Below, piece by piece: positions 1 through 14,674 of a stretch of DNA of 64,000 nucleotides. Position numbers and translations under genes: made by a program. A model generated the notes under the pieces. That model had not been told where the DNA came from. It made no database searches and worked only from the letters and a program-made list of their open reading frames with translations. The stretch's first letter is position 1; each line of letters opens with the position of its first letter. The stretch comes from an uncultured Tateyamaria sp. (GTDB lineage Bacteria; Pseudomonadota; Alphaproteobacteria; Rhodobacterales; Rhodobacteraceae), in the NCBI RefSeq assembly GCF_947496075.1, contig NZ_CANMBJ010000009.1, forward strand, positions 21,133 to 85,132, read 5' to 3'.

Positions 1-3396
<3,396 letters not shown>

Positions 3397-3407
<11 letters not shown>

Positions 3408-6400
3408 TACGCACATAAACGGGCGCATGCCCGGCTACCGCGTGGTGATCATCACGTTGGACAGCCATGCCGCCGGCCCGGCCCGAAGGGCCATGGATGC
3501 ACTGGTGTCGGACTACCCGGGCCTTGATCTGCAAATACATGCCGCCGCCGAATGGGGCGAATCTCCCGAGGCCTTCGAAGCCGCCGAAGAGGCCGTGATG
3601 AATGGCGACATCATCATCTCGAACCTCCTGTTCCTCGAAGAACATGTGGCCCGAATCCTGCCTGCGCTGAAAGCGCGCCGAGACACCTGTGACGCGATGG
3701 TCGGGGTCATAGCCGATGCCGAAGTGGTCAAGTTGACCCGCATGGGCACGCTCGACATGCAGGCCCCGCCCTCGACCATGGGCAAGTTGATGAAGCGGTT
3801 GCGTGGCTCCTCCAAACCCTCGACCGAGGACGGCGCGAAGAAGATGCAGATGCTGCGCCGCCTGCCCAAGATCCTCAAATTCATCCCCGGCAAGGCGCAG
3901 GACCTGCGCGCCTGGTTCTTGGTCATGCAGTACTGGCTCGGTGGCTCCGACGACAATGTGCGGGCGATGATCCAGTTCCTGCTGAACCGCTACGCGACCT
4001 CTGCCGATTGGGCGAACGGGCCCGAAGCGGCCCTGCCCATCGACTACCCCGACACAGGCCTCTATCACCCCGATCTGCCGCAGCGCATCACCACTGATGC
4101 CGCTGATATCCCCGGTCCCAAAGGGGCGGAGATGACCGTGGGCATCGTCATGCTCCGCTCCTACGTACTGGCGGGCGACACGGCACATTACGACGGCGTC
4201 ATTCGCGCGTTTGAGGCCCGAGGCATGCGCGTTCTGCCCGCCTTTGCCGGAGGGCTGGACGCCCGCTCTGCCATCGACGTCTATTTCAAAGGTCAGGTGG
4301 ACGCGCTTGTCTCCCTGACCGGTTTTTCGCTGGTGGGCGGCCCCGCCTACAACGACAATGAGGCAGCCATCGACGTGTTGTCCGAATTGGATGTCCCATA
4401 CCTTGCCGCCCACGCGTTGGAATTTCAGACGCTCGGCCAGTGGGCAGGCAGCACGGGCGGTCTCGGCCCCATCGAAACAACAATGCTCGTGGCTCTCCCC
4501 GAGTTGGACGGGGCCACTTGCCCCACCGTCTTTGGCGGGCGGCTTGGCCCCGAAGGGTGCAATGGCTGCACCCATACCTGTCAGGCAGGCGAACCGAAGG
4601 CGATGGTGCCTTGCGTCGAACGCATCGACAGCCTGGCCGAAAAAACCCTGCGCCTCGGTCGCCTGCGTCGAAAAAAGAATGCCGAGAAGAAGGTCGCCGT
4701 CGTCCTCTTTGGTTTCCCACCCAATGCGGGTGCCGTGGGAACAGCTGCGTATCTTTCTGTTTTCGAAAGCCTTTTCAACACGTTGAAAGCCATGCAAGCG
4801 CGCGGCTACACGGTCGATCTGCCAAAAAGCGTGGACGCCTTGCGCGCCCAAGTCTTGCAAGGCAACGCCGCGCAGTACGGTCAGGAGGCGAATGTCGCCG
4901 CCCATGTGGATGCCGACACCATCGTTCGCACCACGCCGCCGCTTCACGCCATAGAAGCCGTCTGGGGACCTGCCCCGGGCCGCATCCAATCCGACGGGCG
5001 CGGTGTGTTCGTCCTGGGTAAGGAGATGGGCAACGTCTTTGTCGGGGTCCAACCCGCCTTTGGCTACGAGGGCGACCCGATGCGGTTGCTGTTCGAAGAA
5101 GGCTTTGCTCCGACCCATGCCTTCACCACCTTCTATCTCTGGCTGCGCAACACCTATCAAGCCGATGCGGTGCTGCATTTCGGCATGCATGGCGCGCTGG
5201 AATTCATGCCCGGCAAACAAGCGGGCATGGGCGCACGTGACTGGCCCGACCGGCTGATCGGCGAGATGCCGAACATCTACCTCTATGCGGCCAACAACCC
5301 GTCGGAGGCGTCACTGGCCAAACGCCGGTCCAACGCGGTGACGATCACGCACTTGACGCCACCACTTGCGCAATCCGGTCTCTACAAAGGGCTGGCTGAA
5401 CTGAAAGACAGCCTCTGCCGCTGGCGCGAGATGGAAGGCGACGACCCCGCGCGACCCGAGTTGGAAGAGCTGATCGCTGAACAGGCCGAGGCCGTGGACA
5501 TGGGCGGCACGCCCGCGGAAGCGCTCTGGCTGAAACTGCTCGAAACCGAAGACGCGCTGATCCCCGAAGGTCTGCACGTGGTCGGCCAGCCGCTCAGCGA
5601 TACCGCGCGCGAGGAATACCTCAACCTCATGCCCCACGCGGATGAAGATGCCCGCGCACGTGTGGACGCCCTGCTGCAGAACGAAACTGAACTCAGCGCC
5701 CTGATGGCTGCGCTTGATGCGCGTTACATCAAACCAGTGCCCGGCGGTGACCTCATCCGCTCGACCGACATTCTGCCCACGGGCCGCAATATCCACGCCT
5801 TTGATCCGTTCCGCATGCCCACGGCTTTCGCCTGCCGCGACGGGATGAAACAGGCGCAACTGCTCTTGGACACGCACCCGACCCTGCCCCGCTCGATCGC
5901 ACTGGTGCTGTGGGGGTCCGACAACATCAAATCCGACGGCGGCCCCATCGCGCAGGCCCTCGCCCTCATGGGCTGCACCCCGCGCTTCGACAGCTTTGGC
6001 CGTCTTGCCGGGGCCGACCTGATCCCACTCACGGACCTCGGCCGTCCCCGCATCGACGTGATCATGACACTGTCGGGCATTTTCCGCGACCTGTTGCCCC
6101 TGCAAACCCGCATGCTGGCCGAAGCGGCATTGAAATGCGCCAAAGCCGACGAGCCGCTGGAGCAAAACTACATCCGCGCCCACGCGCTGGCCTATGCAGA
6201 GGCGCAGGGCGTGGATCTCGCCACCGCGGCCCTGCGCGTCTTCTCGAATGCCGAAGGGGCCTATGGCTCGAACGTGAACCAACTGGTCGACAGCTCGGCT
6301 TTCGGGGACGAGGACGAGTTGGCCGACGCCTATGAGACGCGCAAAAGCTTTGCTTACGGCGTCGATGGCAAATCCGCCGCCAACCCCGCGCTCCTGCAAA

Positions 6401-6954
6401 AGGCGCTCGCGGATGTGGAAGTCGCCTACCAAAACCTCGAATCCGTCGAATTGGGTGTCACCACGGTCGACCACTATTTCGACACTCTGGGCGGCATCGC
6501 CCGCGCGGTGAAACGCGCGCGGGGGTCCGAGGCATCGGTCTATATCGGCGACCAGACTCGCGGCAACGCGACCGTGCGCACGCTCAAGGATCAAGTGGCG
6601 CTCGAAACCCGCAGCCGCGCACTGAACCCCAAGTTTTTCGAAGGGCTGCTGAAACACGGCGCCGAAGGTGTGCGGCAGATCGAGGCGCATATCACAAACA
6701 CCGTCGGCTGGTCCGCCACCACCGGACAAGTGGACGACTGGGTGTACCAGCGCATCTCGGAAACCTTCGTTCTGGACGAAGAGATGCGGCAGCGCATGGC
6801 CGATCTGAACCCCACCGCCTCGTCCCGCATGGCAAACCGCCTGCTGGAAGCATCCGACCGCGATTATTGGGCACCCGATGCCGAAACGCTGGCCGCGCTC
6901 CAGGATGCCGCCGATGCGCTTGAGGACAAGCTCGAAGGGATCGCAGCCGAATGA
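3397..6954 (+). CDS. bchH: magnesium chelatase subunit H (BchH)
   Basis: BchH is the large porphyrin-binding subunit that inserts Mg2+ into protoporphyrin IX together with BchI and BchD, encoded at 25.8-28.6 kb. From the ATG at 3397 it is 1185 residues, the usual size. A longer in-frame ATG at 3346 lies deep inside bchB and was not chosen. The CobN/Mg-chelatase signature around [12 protein letters not shown] is present. It is followed by bchL after a gap that holds a dispersed repeat. Confidence 0.95.
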
Positions 6955-6977
6955 CTCTTTACACGGACACATACCGC

Positions 6978-7947
<970 letters not shown>

Positions 7948-7948
<1 letters not shown>

Positions 7949-8628
7949 TGGACTACGGCTCAACCCGCGCCCGGGTCGAAGACTATTTCGACCGCACGGC
8001 GACCAAGACATGGGAGCGTCTGACCTCGGACGCGCCTGTGTCGCGCATTCGGGAAACCGTGCGCGCGGGTCGGGATCGGATGCGGGATCTGATATTGAGC
8101 CGCCTGCCCGATGACCTGCGTGGGGCACGTATTCTGGATGCCGGATGCGGCCCCGGCGTGGCAACCATCGCACTGGCGGAACGCGGGGCCACCGTGGTCG
8201 CCGCCGATATCTCGCCCCAACTGATCGATATCGCCCAACTGCGCCTGCCCCATGATCTGCAAAACCAAGTGACCTTCCATACCGGCGATATGCTGGACCC
8301 GAAATTGGGCCAGTTTGATGCCGTCATCGCGATGGACAGCCTGATTTACTACACGGCCTCCGACATTGGCGCGGCACTTGCAGCACTTGAGCCGCGCGTG
8401 AGCGGGCCCATCGTCTTTACGGTCGCGCCTCGCACACCTGCGTTGATGGCGATGTGGTACGCGGGCAAGGCCTTCCCTCGCTCAGACCGCTCGCCCTTGA
8501 TGATCCCGCACGCGCATCCGAAACTCATGAGCGCTGCCAAATCCGCGGGAGTCCGCCGTATGCTGCGCCCGGTCGACCGGATCACCAGCGGCTTCTACAT
8601 CTCCGAAGCGATGGAGCTGCGGCCATGA
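7948..8628 (+). CDS. bchM: magnesium protoporphyrin IX methyltransferase BchM
   Basis: BchM transfers a methyl group from S-adenosylmethionine to the ring-C propionate of Mg-protoporphyrin IX, making the substrate of AcsF. The 226-residue protein has a class I SAM-binding motif, LDAGCGPGVATI, near residue 65. The ATG at 7948 overlaps the bchL stop; an in-frame TTG three bases earlier is less likely. The stop overlaps lhaA through ATGA (8625-8628). Confidence 0.94.
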
Positions 8629-10049
8629 GTGCGCTCAAGCATCTCTCGCTCAAGGCACTGCCTTTTGCCGATGCGGCGTCAGATGACCTGCCGATGGGCC
8701 AGCTTCTGCGCCTTTCGCTGTTCCAGGTGTCGGTCGGCATGGCCTCGGTCATGCTGCTCGGTACACTCAACCGCGTGATGATCGTGGAATTGTCGGTGCC
8801 CGCCATGATCGTGGCGGTCATGATCGCGCTGCCCGTGCTCTCGGCCCCCTTCCGGGCGCTGCTGGGCTTCCGCTCCGACACGTACCGCTCCGCCATCGGG
8901 TGGAAACGCATCCCCTATATCTGGTTCGGCGCGCTCTGGCAGTTCGGCGGCCTCGCCATCATGCCCTTTGCCCTGCTTGTCCTGTCGGGCGACACGGTGC
9001 ACGACATCCCCTTCGCGGGCGAAGTGCTGGCGGGCCTCGCCTTCCTGATGACGGGCCTTGGTATCCACATGACCCAGACCGCCGGACTGGCCCTCGCCAG
9101 CGACCGGGCGACAGACGAAACCCGCCCCCGTGTCGTGGCGATGCTTTATGTCATGTTCCTTGTGGGCATGGGCATCTCCGCCCTGATCATCGGTGGTTTG
9201 CTAAACAATTACAGCAGCTTGACACTGATCCGCGTGGTGCAGGGCTCCGCCGTCGTCGGCGCCGTCCTCACCTTCATCGCTCTCTGGAAACAGGAAAGCG
9301 TGAACCCGATGACCCGGGCACAGCGCGAAGCACCACGCCCGCTGTTCCGCGAGGCGTGGACAGATTACGCCGCCGGCGGCAAAGCCGGGCGACTTCTGGC
9401 CTGCGTCTTTGTCGGCACCATGGCTTTCAACATGCAGGACGTGCTGCTCGAACCCTATGGCGGCGAAATCCTCGGGCTGTCGGTGTCGGCCACGACAATC
9501 CTGACGGCGCTCTGGGCGGCAGGCGCGCTGACGGGCTTCATCTGGGCGGGTCGTCGGCTTGCAAAAGGGTCAAACTCCTACCGTTTGGCCGGGGCAGGCA
9601 TCCTCGCGGGCATCTGGGCCTTCAGCCTCGTGATCTTCGCCGCCCCCATGCAAGCGAACCTCCTGTTTTACGCAGGCGCCACGCTGATCGGCTTCGGTGG
9701 CGGGCTCTTTGCCGTCTCAACCCTCACAGCCGCCATGGCCATGCCCGCCAAGGGGGTCGCTGGGCGCGGCCTGGCCCTCGGCGCATGGGGCGCAGCCCAA
9801 GCTACTGCGGCAGGCGTTGCCATCGCACTTGGCGGCACGCTGCGCGACTGGATCGGCGCCATCGCAATGTCCGGGGCCTGGGGCGAAGGCCTCGCCACAC
9901 CCACCACCGGATACTCTTTCGTCTATCACCTAGAGATTGGCCTTCTCTTCGTCACTCTCGTCATCCTGGGACCGCTTGTGCGCACTTCGGGTCCCCTCAC
10001 CGAACGGAAGGACGCGGGCCGCCTGGGCCTCGCGGATTTCCCCACATGA
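8625..10049 (+). CDS. lhaA: light-harvesting complex assembly protein LhaA (PucC/BCD family transporter)
   Basis: LhaA is a PucC-family, MFS-like membrane protein needed for efficient LH1 assembly, probably by delivering pigment. The product is 474 residues with about twelve hydrophobic segments. It has the family's conserved RALLGFRSDTYRSAIGWKR loop near residue 80. Its position between bchM and puhA is standard. The start overlaps the bchM stop. Confidence 0.93.
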   Translation: MSALKHLSLKALPFADAASDDLPMGQLLRLSLFQVSVGMASVMLLGTLNRVMIVELSVPAMIVAVMIALPVLSAPFRALLGFRSDTYRSAIGWKRIPYIWFGALWQFGGLAIMPFALLVLSGDTVHDIPFAGEVLAGLAFLMTGLGIHMTQTAGLALASDRATDETRPRVVAMLYVMFLVGMGISALIIGGLLNNYSSLTLIRVVQGSAVVGAVLTFIALWKQESVNPMTRAQREAPRPLFREAWTDYAAGGKAGRLLACVFVGTMAFNMQDVLLEPYGGEILGLSVSATTILTALWAAGALTGFIWAGRRLAKGSNSYRLAGAGILAGIWAFSLVIFAAPMQANLLFYAGATLIGFGGGLFAVSTLTAAMAMPAKGVAGRGLALGAWGAAQATAAGVAIALGGTLRDWIGAIAMSGAWGEGLATPTTGYSFVYHLEIGLLFVTLVILGPLVRTSGPLTERKDAGRLGLADFPT

Positions 10050-10074
10050 CCTTCTCCAGGAAAGGACATCTGTC

Positions 10075-10845
10075 ATGACCGCAACATTCTTTGGCGAATT
10101 CGACCTCGCGTCGCTGGCGCTCTGGTTGTTCTACATCTTCTTTGCCGGGCTGATCATCTGGATCCAACGCGAGAACATGCGCGAGGGTTATCCACTGGAA
10201 GACGACGAAGGCAACGCCTCGTCCAATTCCGGCCTATTCCCCCTGCCTGAGGACAAGAGCTTTGAACTGCCTCACGGGCGTGGCACCGTGACCGTTCCGT
10301 CGGGCCAAACGCCCGAACGCGCCGACATTCCCATGAAGCGCACCGGCCCAGGCAATGGTTACCCGCTTGAGCCCACGGGCGATCCGATGCTCGATGGCGT
10401 TGGTCCGGCCAGCTGGGCCCCGCGCCGCGACGTGCCCGAGCTTGATGGCCATGGCCACCCCAAGATCATCCCGATGTCGGCCAATGACAGCTTCCGCTTC
10501 GCCACGGGCCGCGACCCGCGCGGGCTGCCGCTGATGTCCGGGGACGGCGAGGTTGTGGGCAAGGTGGTCGACATGTGGATCGACGAGCCCGAGCAGCTTG
10601 TGCGCTATCTCGAATACACGCTGGACGCCAAATGGGGCACGGGCAATCGTCTGGTTCCGCTGACACTGGCGCGGATCAAATCCGACCGGGTTGTCGTGCG
10701 CACGCTCTATGGCAAGCACTTTGCCACCGTGCCACAGCACACAAGCGCCACGCAGGTGACCATGCTCGAAGAGGAAAAGATCTGCGGCTACTACGGCGGC
10801 GGTGTCCTCTATGCCGACAGCAGTCGGCAAGAGCCCAAGCTCTGA
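10075..10845 (+). CDS. puhA: photosynthetic reaction centre subunit H (PuhA)
   Basis: PuhA is the H subunit that caps the cytoplasmic face of the reaction centre. It has one N-terminal membrane helix (about residues 12-30, WLFYIFFAGLIIWIQREN) and a large cytoplasmic PRC-barrel domain. The ATG at 10075 is preceded by AGGAAAGG and gives 256 residues, close to the family norm. An in-frame ATG at 9937 lies inside lhaA and was rejected. It is separated from puhB by a 142-bp dispersed element. Confidence 0.96.
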   Translation: MTATFFGEFDLASLALWLFYIFFAGLIIWIQRENMREGYPLEDDEGNASSNSGLFPLPEDKSFELPHGRGTVTVPSGQTPERADIPMKRTGPGNGYPLEPTGDPMLDGVGPASWAPRRDVPELDGHGHPKIIPMSANDSFRFATGRDPRGLPLMSGDGEVVGKVVDMWIDEPEQLVRYLEYTLDAKWGTGNRLVPLTLARIKSDRVVVRTLYGKHFATVPQHTSATQVTMLEEEKICGYYGGGVLYADSSRQEPKL

Positions 10846-10932
10846 TGCAACAGGCGCGCGCCATATCCTGGCAAGGCCCCGGGGCACCCCGGCGGCTGGC
10901 GCGTGCGCGATTGCAATCAAGCGACAAGGGAC

Positions 10933-11074
10933 GCGCCCGACCCTGGGTGGGCGCTCTCGACATGATTTCTAGACACTCTGACTGCTGCAAGGCGTTCGCG
11001 AGTTCGATGCGTGACATAACCCATGCGCCCTCCCGGGGGGAGGGTCGGGCGCGGCCCGGGGCTGAACCCCGGGC
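10933..11074. repeat. dispersed palindromic element, copy A
   Basis: This noncoding element between puhA and puhB contains three hairpins: 10933-10954, 11025-11052 (GCGCCC...GGGCGC) and 11054-11074 (GCCCGGGG...CCCCGGGC). Its reverse complement matches copy B at 13698-13837 in layout and in long stretches of sequence, so the two copies lie inverted, about 2.7 kb apart. It has no coding potential. Confidence 0.8.
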
Positions 11075-11124
11075 ATACCAGTTCAAATGCAAGACCCCCG
11101 AAACCAAGAAAGGGAACGTGCGCC

Positions 11125-11757
11125 ATGTCCCATGATGATTTCGCCGTCGAGCCTATCGAAGGGCTCCCCGAACGCCCGCCCGAGGGCGAACAGATCCTGT
11201 GGCAAGGCAGGCCCAACACCCTCGCGCTCGCCCGCGAGGCGCTGAACCTGAACTGGATCATCGGCTACTTCGCCATCCTCGCCGCATGGCGGTTCATATC
11301 GGTCGTCGACCTGTTGCCGATCGGACAAGCGATCGGGGCGACCCTGCCTGTCGCGATCCTCGGGCTGGTGGTTTGCGGCCTGCTCTATGCCATCGCGCTG
11401 ATCCAGGCGCGGGCGACCATGTATACGATCACCACGTCGCGGATCGCGATGCGGATCGGGGCGGCCCTGACACTCACGATCAACCTGCCCTACCGCGAAC
11501 TGGGCAATGCCGCCCTTGATCTGCGCAAGAACGGCACGGGCACCATCGCGCTCGACACCACAGGTCAGACCAAAATCAGCTACCTCGTCCTCTGGCCCCA
11601 TGCGCGGCCTTGGCGGTTCGGCAGCACGCAGCCCGCCCTGCGCTGCATCCCCGATGCCGAAAATGTCGCCCGCATCCTCGCCGACGCGGCCGAAGCACGG
11701 ATCACAACACCCCAAGTCACGCGCGTTGCCCCCGGCGGCGCCGTCGCGGCGGAGTAA
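11125..11757 (+). CDS. puhB: photosynthetic complex assembly protein PuhB
   Basis: PuhB is a membrane protein that helps assemble the reaction centre and LH1 core. The 210-residue product has an N-terminal soluble stretch, hydrophobic segments at about residues 48-65 and 75-98, and a C-terminal PH-like domain typical of the family (ILWQGRPN near the start). The ATG at 11125 follows AGAAAGGGAA. puhC starts 5 bases after its stop. Confidence 0.92.
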   Translation: MSHDDFAVEPIEGLPERPPEGEQILWQGRPNTLALAREALNLNWIIGYFAILAAWRFISVVDLLPIGQAIGATLPVAILGLVVCGLLYAIALIQARATMYTITTSRIAMRIGAALTLTINLPYRELGNAALDLRKNGTGTIALDTTGQTKISYLVLWPHARPWRFGSTQPALRCIPDAENVARILADAAEARITTPQVTRVAPGGAVAAE

Positions 11758-11762
11758 GCGCC

Positions 11763-12230
11763 ATGTCACACGCCGACAGCCCCCGCATCCACGCCAAGGA
11801 GGACGAACTTGTCCCGCGCATCCTGATCCGCGCGGTCCTCGCCCTGCTGCTCATTGTCCTTTCACTGGTCACAATTGCCACCCTCACGGACCGACCTCTC
11901 GAAAGCACACCGCCGCAAACAGAAATCATCGCGGAACGCGCGATCTTCCTATCCGGCGACGCGTCGGGGGCCGCCCGCGTGCTTGATGCACACGGCACGG
12001 TTCTGGCGGATTTCCCATCGGACAAGGGCGGCTTTGTCGCCGGCATCGAACGCGTGATCGCGCGCGAACGGGGCAAGATCGGTGCAGACCCCGCCGCCCC
12101 GGTGCTGCTGCGCCTGCGCGACGGCAACCGCCTGTCCCTCTACGACCCCGAAACCAACTGGAGCGCCGAGCTGATGGGCTTTGGCGCCGACAATCTCCGC
12201 ACCTTCGCCAGGTTGCTGAGCAAACCCTGA
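11763..12230 (+). CDS. puhC: photosynthetic complex assembly protein PuhC
   Basis: PuhC is a single-pass assembly factor that affects formation of the RC-LH1 core. The 155-residue product has one membrane helix (about residues 20-40) followed by a periplasmic domain. The start at 11763 lies 5 bases after puhB. Identification rests on position in the puh operon and the matching topology and size; sequence conservation in this family is modest. Confidence 0.88.
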   Translation: MSHADSPRIHAKEDELVPRILIRAVLALLLIVLSLVTIATLTDRPLESTPPQTEIIAERAIFLSGDASGAARVLDAHGTVLADFPSDKGGFVAGIERVIARERGKIGADPAAPVLLRLRDGNRLSLYDPETNWSAELMGFGADNLRTFARLLSKP

Positions 12231-12250
12231 CCCAGAAAGGAAGCCACCTC

Positions 12251-12547
12251 ATGGGACTACTGACAAAGGACATTGAACGTGCCCCGTGCACAGTCGAAAT
12301 CAGCCACAAATTCGAAAGCCTGCACGCGCATGTGCGGTTCAACAACGGTGCCGTGATCTATCCCGGCGACGAGGTGCAAGTGCAGGGCCCCGAAATCATG
12401 GCCCCTTTCGGTGAAATCGTCACCGAAGACCGCGAGGCCGTGATTGTCCGCGCCTCCGCCCTCGAACGGCTCTGGACCCGCCTGACGGGCGATCTCGAAG
12501 TCATGGAACTCTGCGAATTCTCCTTCTCCGAAGAGGTGACGCTATGA
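12251..12547 (+). CDS. small conserved PGC protein between puhC and acsF
   Basis: This 98-residue soluble protein of unknown function occupies the place of the roughly 100-residue conserved hypothetical protein found between puhC and acsF in Rhodobacter-type clusters. No catalytic motif is visible. AGAAAGGAAG precedes the ATG at 12251, and the stop overlaps the acsF start by ATGA (12544-12547). The tight coupling suggests a role together with AcsF or the puh assembly factors, but this is only inference. Confidence 0.8.
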   Translation: MGLLTKDIERAPCTVEISHKFESLHAHVRFNNGAVIYPGDEVQVQGPEIMAPFGEIVTEDREAVIVRASALERLWTRLTGDLEVMELCEFSFSEEVTL

Positions 12548-13653
12548 ATGTTCGACACAGCAAACACACCGCCGACGCCACTTCGGTCGAGGAAGGTCTG
12601 GCCATCGCCCAAGCGCAGGACGAACAATTCACGTCCGAATTCGCCACCGAAACGGCCATGCAGAACACCCTGCTGACACCGCGCTTCTACACCACCGACT
12701 TTGACGAAATGGACGCAATCGACGTGTCCCCGGTGCGCGAAGATTGGGACAAGCTGATTGCGCAAATGGAATCCGACCCGAACAAGGGCCACTTCAAGAA
12801 AAACGAAGACTGGGACACCGTCGATTGGGACGGGATGGAACCGGAGCTGAAAAAGGAATTCATCGACTTCTTGATCAGCTCCTGCACAGCCGAGTTTTCG
12901 GGCTGCGTGCTCTACAAAGAGATGAAGCGGCGCGGCAACAACGAGGACATCACCCAGCTGTTCCAACTCATGGCACGGGACGAGGCGCGGCACGCGGGCT
13001 TCATCAATGATGCCCTGCGTGAGGCTGGCTTGCGCGTGAACCTCGGGTTCCTCACACAGAAGAAGAAATACACCTACTTCCGGCCCAAGTTCATCTACTA
13101 CGCCACCTACCTGTCGGAAAAGATCGGCTATGCCCGTTACATCACGATCTTCCGGCACCTGCAGGCCAACCCGGAACACCGCTTCCACCCGATCTTCAAG
13201 TGGTTCGAAGAGTGGTGCAATGACGAGTTTTCGCATGGCGAGGCCTTTGCCCTGCTGATGAAGACGGACCCGAAACTGACACGCGGCCTGAATGTCTACT
13301 GGATCAAGTTCTTCCTGACAGCGGTCTATGCCACCATGTACGTGCGCGACCACCAGCGCCCCGCCTTCCACAAGGCCCTTGGGGTCGAGCCTGACTGGTA
13401 CGCGCACGAGGTGTTCACCAAGACCTCGAAACTGTCGGAACAGATCTTCCCCATCACGCTCGACATCGACCACCCCCGCTGGCAGCGCCAGCTTGAGAAG
13501 CTGCAAAAGGCCAATGTCGACATGGCAGAGGCGAAGGGGCTGAAAAAGATCGGCGCACAGCTGCGGGCCGCAGCGGCCTTCGTGGCGCTCTACACGATCC
13601 CGGCGAAAAAGCACGTTGTGCCTGCGTCAACCCGCTTGGAGCCAGCGTATTGA
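12544..13653 (+). CDS. acsF: aerobic magnesium-protoporphyrin IX monomethyl ester oxidative cyclase AcsF
   Basis: AcsF is the diiron oxygenase that forms the isocyclic E ring of bacteriochlorophyll with O2. The ferritin-like carboxylate/histidine motifs are visible: EARHAGF near residue 147 and EWCNDEFSHGEAF near residue 225. The product has 369 residues. An O2-dependent cyclase fits an aerobic phototroph. The anaerobic cyclase BchE is not in this window. The 210-base gap to puhE holds dispersed element copy B. Confidence 0.95.
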   Translation: MNVRHSKHTADATSVEEGLAIAQAQDEQFTSEFATETAMQNTLLTPRFYTTDFDEMDAIDVSPVREDWDKLIAQMESDPNKGHFKKNEDWDTVDWDGMEPELKKEFIDFLISSCTAEFSGCVLYKEMKRRGNNEDITQLFQLMARDEARHAGFINDALREAGLRVNLGFLTQKKKYTYFRPKFIYYATYLSEKIGYARYITIFRHLQANPEHRFHPIFKWFEEWCNDEFSHGEAFALLMKTDPKLTRGLNVYWIKFFLTAVYATMYVRDHQRPAFHKALGVEPDWYAHEVFTKTSKLSEQIFPITLDIDHPRWQRQLEKLQKANVDMAEAKGLKKIGAQLRAAAAFVALYTIPAKKHVVPASTRLEPAY

Positions 13654-13697
13654 ACCACGTCGGTCGACATAAGACGGCGTTCCGGTGGAACTGTTGC

Positions 13698-13837
13698 GCC
13701 CGGCTTCAAGCCGGGCCGCGCCCGACCCTCCCCCCGGGAGGGCGCATGGGCAATGTCATGCACCGAACCCAGGTTCTACGGAAATCCGACGCCTCACACC
13801 GCATTATTGCCGGGTGCGCCCACCCAGGCTCGGGCGC
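13698..13837. repeat. dispersed palindromic element, copy B
   Basis: This copy lies between acsF and puhE. Hairpin GCCCGGC-TTCAA-GCCGGGC (13698-13716) is followed by a GCGCCCGACCC...GGGCGC stem, an ATGGGCAATGTCATGCA segment, and a terminal GCGCCC...GGGCGC stem ending at 13837. It is the reverse complement arrangement of copy A. No conserved coding sequence is visible. Confidence 0.8.
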
Positions 13838-13864
13838 CGCCCTCATCACATTGGGGGCACGTGA

Positions 13865-14674
13865 ATGACCCCCTGGATCGCCGCCCTCATCGCCCTGTTC
13901 ATCTGGTGGTTCTCCACCGGCACCATCCTGATGGCGGTCAAATACGCCGACCGTTCCGGCGAAAGGGCACGGCGCGCCACGACTATCGCCGCCCTGCCCC
14001 TCGTGGCCCTTGGTGCTTACGGAACCTACTGGTCCATGACGCAAACGGACATTCTGGGCACCTATGTGGCGTTCCTGTCGGCCCTCGCCCTCTGGGGCTG
14101 GATCGAACTGGCCTTCCTGACGGGCGTCATCACCGGCCCCAACCGCATGCCACTGCCCCCGCACAAGGCGGAATGGGAACGGTTCATCCGTGCCTGGGGT
14201 ACCGTCGCCTATCACGAGATGCTGTTGACCGCGGCGCTGGTCGGCATGGGCCTCGTACTCTGGCACGCCCCCAATCCGTTCGCCTTCTACACCTTCGCCG
14301 TGCTCTTCTTCGCCCGCGTCTCAGCCAAGCTGAATCTCTTTCTCGGCGTGCCCCGCATCCACGTGGATTTTCTGCCCGAAGCACTCGCCCACCTGCCCAG
14401 CCACTTCCGCACGGCAGGCATGAACTGGCTCTTCCCGATCTCGGTCACGGCCCTGACATTCGCTGCCGCCTGCTGGCTCGAACGGCTCTACGCCGCCGAA
14501 ACGACTGGTGCAGTCACGGGCTTTGCCCTGCTGACAGCACTCACGGCCCTCGCGGCCCTCGAACACTGGGTGATGGTCCTACCCATCCCCGACGAACGGC
14601 TCTGGCGCTGGATGCTGCCTGCGCCCAAACCAACCAAGAACTCGACACCACAAGGGGGACATCATGGACTTTGA
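13865..14674 (+). CDS. puhE: photosynthetic complex assembly protein PuhE
   Basis: PuhE (DUF3623 family) is a polytopic membrane protein of photosynthesis clusters that influences bacteriochlorophyll and core-complex levels. The 269-residue product has about seven to eight hydrophobic segments, the first beginning at residue 4. A conserved-looking segment [15 protein letters not shown] is near residue 160. Its 3' end overlaps hemA by 11 bases, implying coupled translation. Confidence 0.9.
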   Translation: MTPWIAALIALFIWWFSTGTILMAVKYADRSGERARRATTIAALPLVALGAYGTYWSMTQTDILGTYVAFLSALALWGWIELAFLTGVITGPNRMPLPPHKAEWERFIRAWGTVAYHEMLLTAALVGMGLVLWHAPNPFAFYTFAVLFFARVSAKLNLFLGVPRIHVDFLPEALAHLPSHFRTAGMNWLFPISVTALTFAAACWLERLYAAETTGAVTGFALLTALTALAALEHWVMVLPIPDERLWRWMLPAPKPTKNSTPQGGHHGL

